Source: a virus
IMG/VR virus record: IMGVR_UViG_3300032435_000062
Span: 1 to 27,882 of that record
Length of the DNA: 27,882 bases
Direction: 5' to 3' (one strand)
Position numbers and translations under genes: made by a program. A model generated the notes under the pieces. The model did not search any database. It was not told the DNA's origin and was given only the letters and a program-made list of their open reading frames with translations. Shown one piece after another: positions 27,803-27,882 of the stretch. The number at the start of each line of letters is the position of its first letter. Position 1 is the stretch's first letter.

Positions 27803-27882
27803 AGTTACACCTACCCCCCTGTTGTAGTTACACCTACCCCCCTGTTGTAGTTACACCTACCCCCCTGTTGTAGTTACACCTA
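27803..27882. repeat. 23-bp iteron-like direct repeats, right end of contig
   Basis: Three perfect copies (27803-27825, 27826-27848, 27849-27871) and the first 11 bases of a fourth (27872-27882). These 11 bases equal the first 11 bases of the window. Joining the ends by this overlap gives a continuous array of at least five units. The real copy number is uncertain because assemblies end or collapse in such repeats. Confidence 0.9.

Noticed and set aside
27803-27882. Telomere-like linear chromosome ends
   Set aside because: The repeats have the same direction at both ends and the contig ends overlap exactly within a repeat unit, which fits a circle cut by assembly better. No protelomerase or inverted terminal repeat is visible.

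Overview
The window looks like an almost complete genome of a small (about 28 kb), very AT-rich tailed phage with siphovirus-type tail genes. It probably infects a member of the Bacteroidota, most likely Flavobacteriia. Reasons: GC is only about 30% by eye; the strongest promoters fit the Bacteroidota pattern (TTG or TTAG, 20 bases, then TAnnTTTG); A-rich leaders replace Shine-Dalgarno sites; and many tail and connector proteins belong to families I know mainly from Bacteroidota phages and prophages. No bacterial chromosomal genes, integrase, DNA polymerase, tRNA or CRISPR array is visible. A 23-bp direct repeat is found at both ends, and the last 11 bases equal the first 11. The contig is therefore most simply a circular molecule cut inside a tandem repeat array.

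Layout. Bases 1-299 plus 27204-27882 form an origin-like non-coding zone with 23-bp iteron-like repeats flanked by AT-rich short repeats. Bases 300-3487 are the early region: a small HTH-like protein, a winged-helix replication-initiator-like protein, small unknown proteins, a sigma-70-family factor, and a PD-(D/E)XK-type nuclease candidate whose C-terminus is an SSB-type tip (DDLPF). A strong terminator at 3495-3528 closes this block. The late block runs from 3575 to 25864, all on the plus strand: small terminase, a HAD-like protein, large terminase interrupted by an intein, a second sigma-like protein, tail assembly chaperone with a -1 frameshift, tail completion proteins, baseplate and tail proteins, two fibre-like proteins, tape measure, prohead protease/scaffold, major capsid protein, tail tube protein, portal, head-tail connector, holin and M15 peptidase endolysin. 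A terminator at 25914-25946 ends it. Three minus-strand genes of unknown function (26077-27182) converge on that terminator.

How it works together. Host-type promoters would drive the early genes, including the phage sigma factor. A recurring AT-only motif (TATTTATATT-like) ahead of several gene blocks is a candidate target for that factor. The initiator-like protein next to the repeat array suggests iteron-type replication using host enzymes. The nuclease with an SSB tip may dock on host replication and repair proteins.

Most notable point: the large terminase gene carries an intein of 270 residues. Inside it, in the -1 frame, lies a full 178-residue HNH endonuclease gene, while the intein frame stays open across the whole overlap. 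It looks like a homing endonuclease gene nested out of frame inside an intein.
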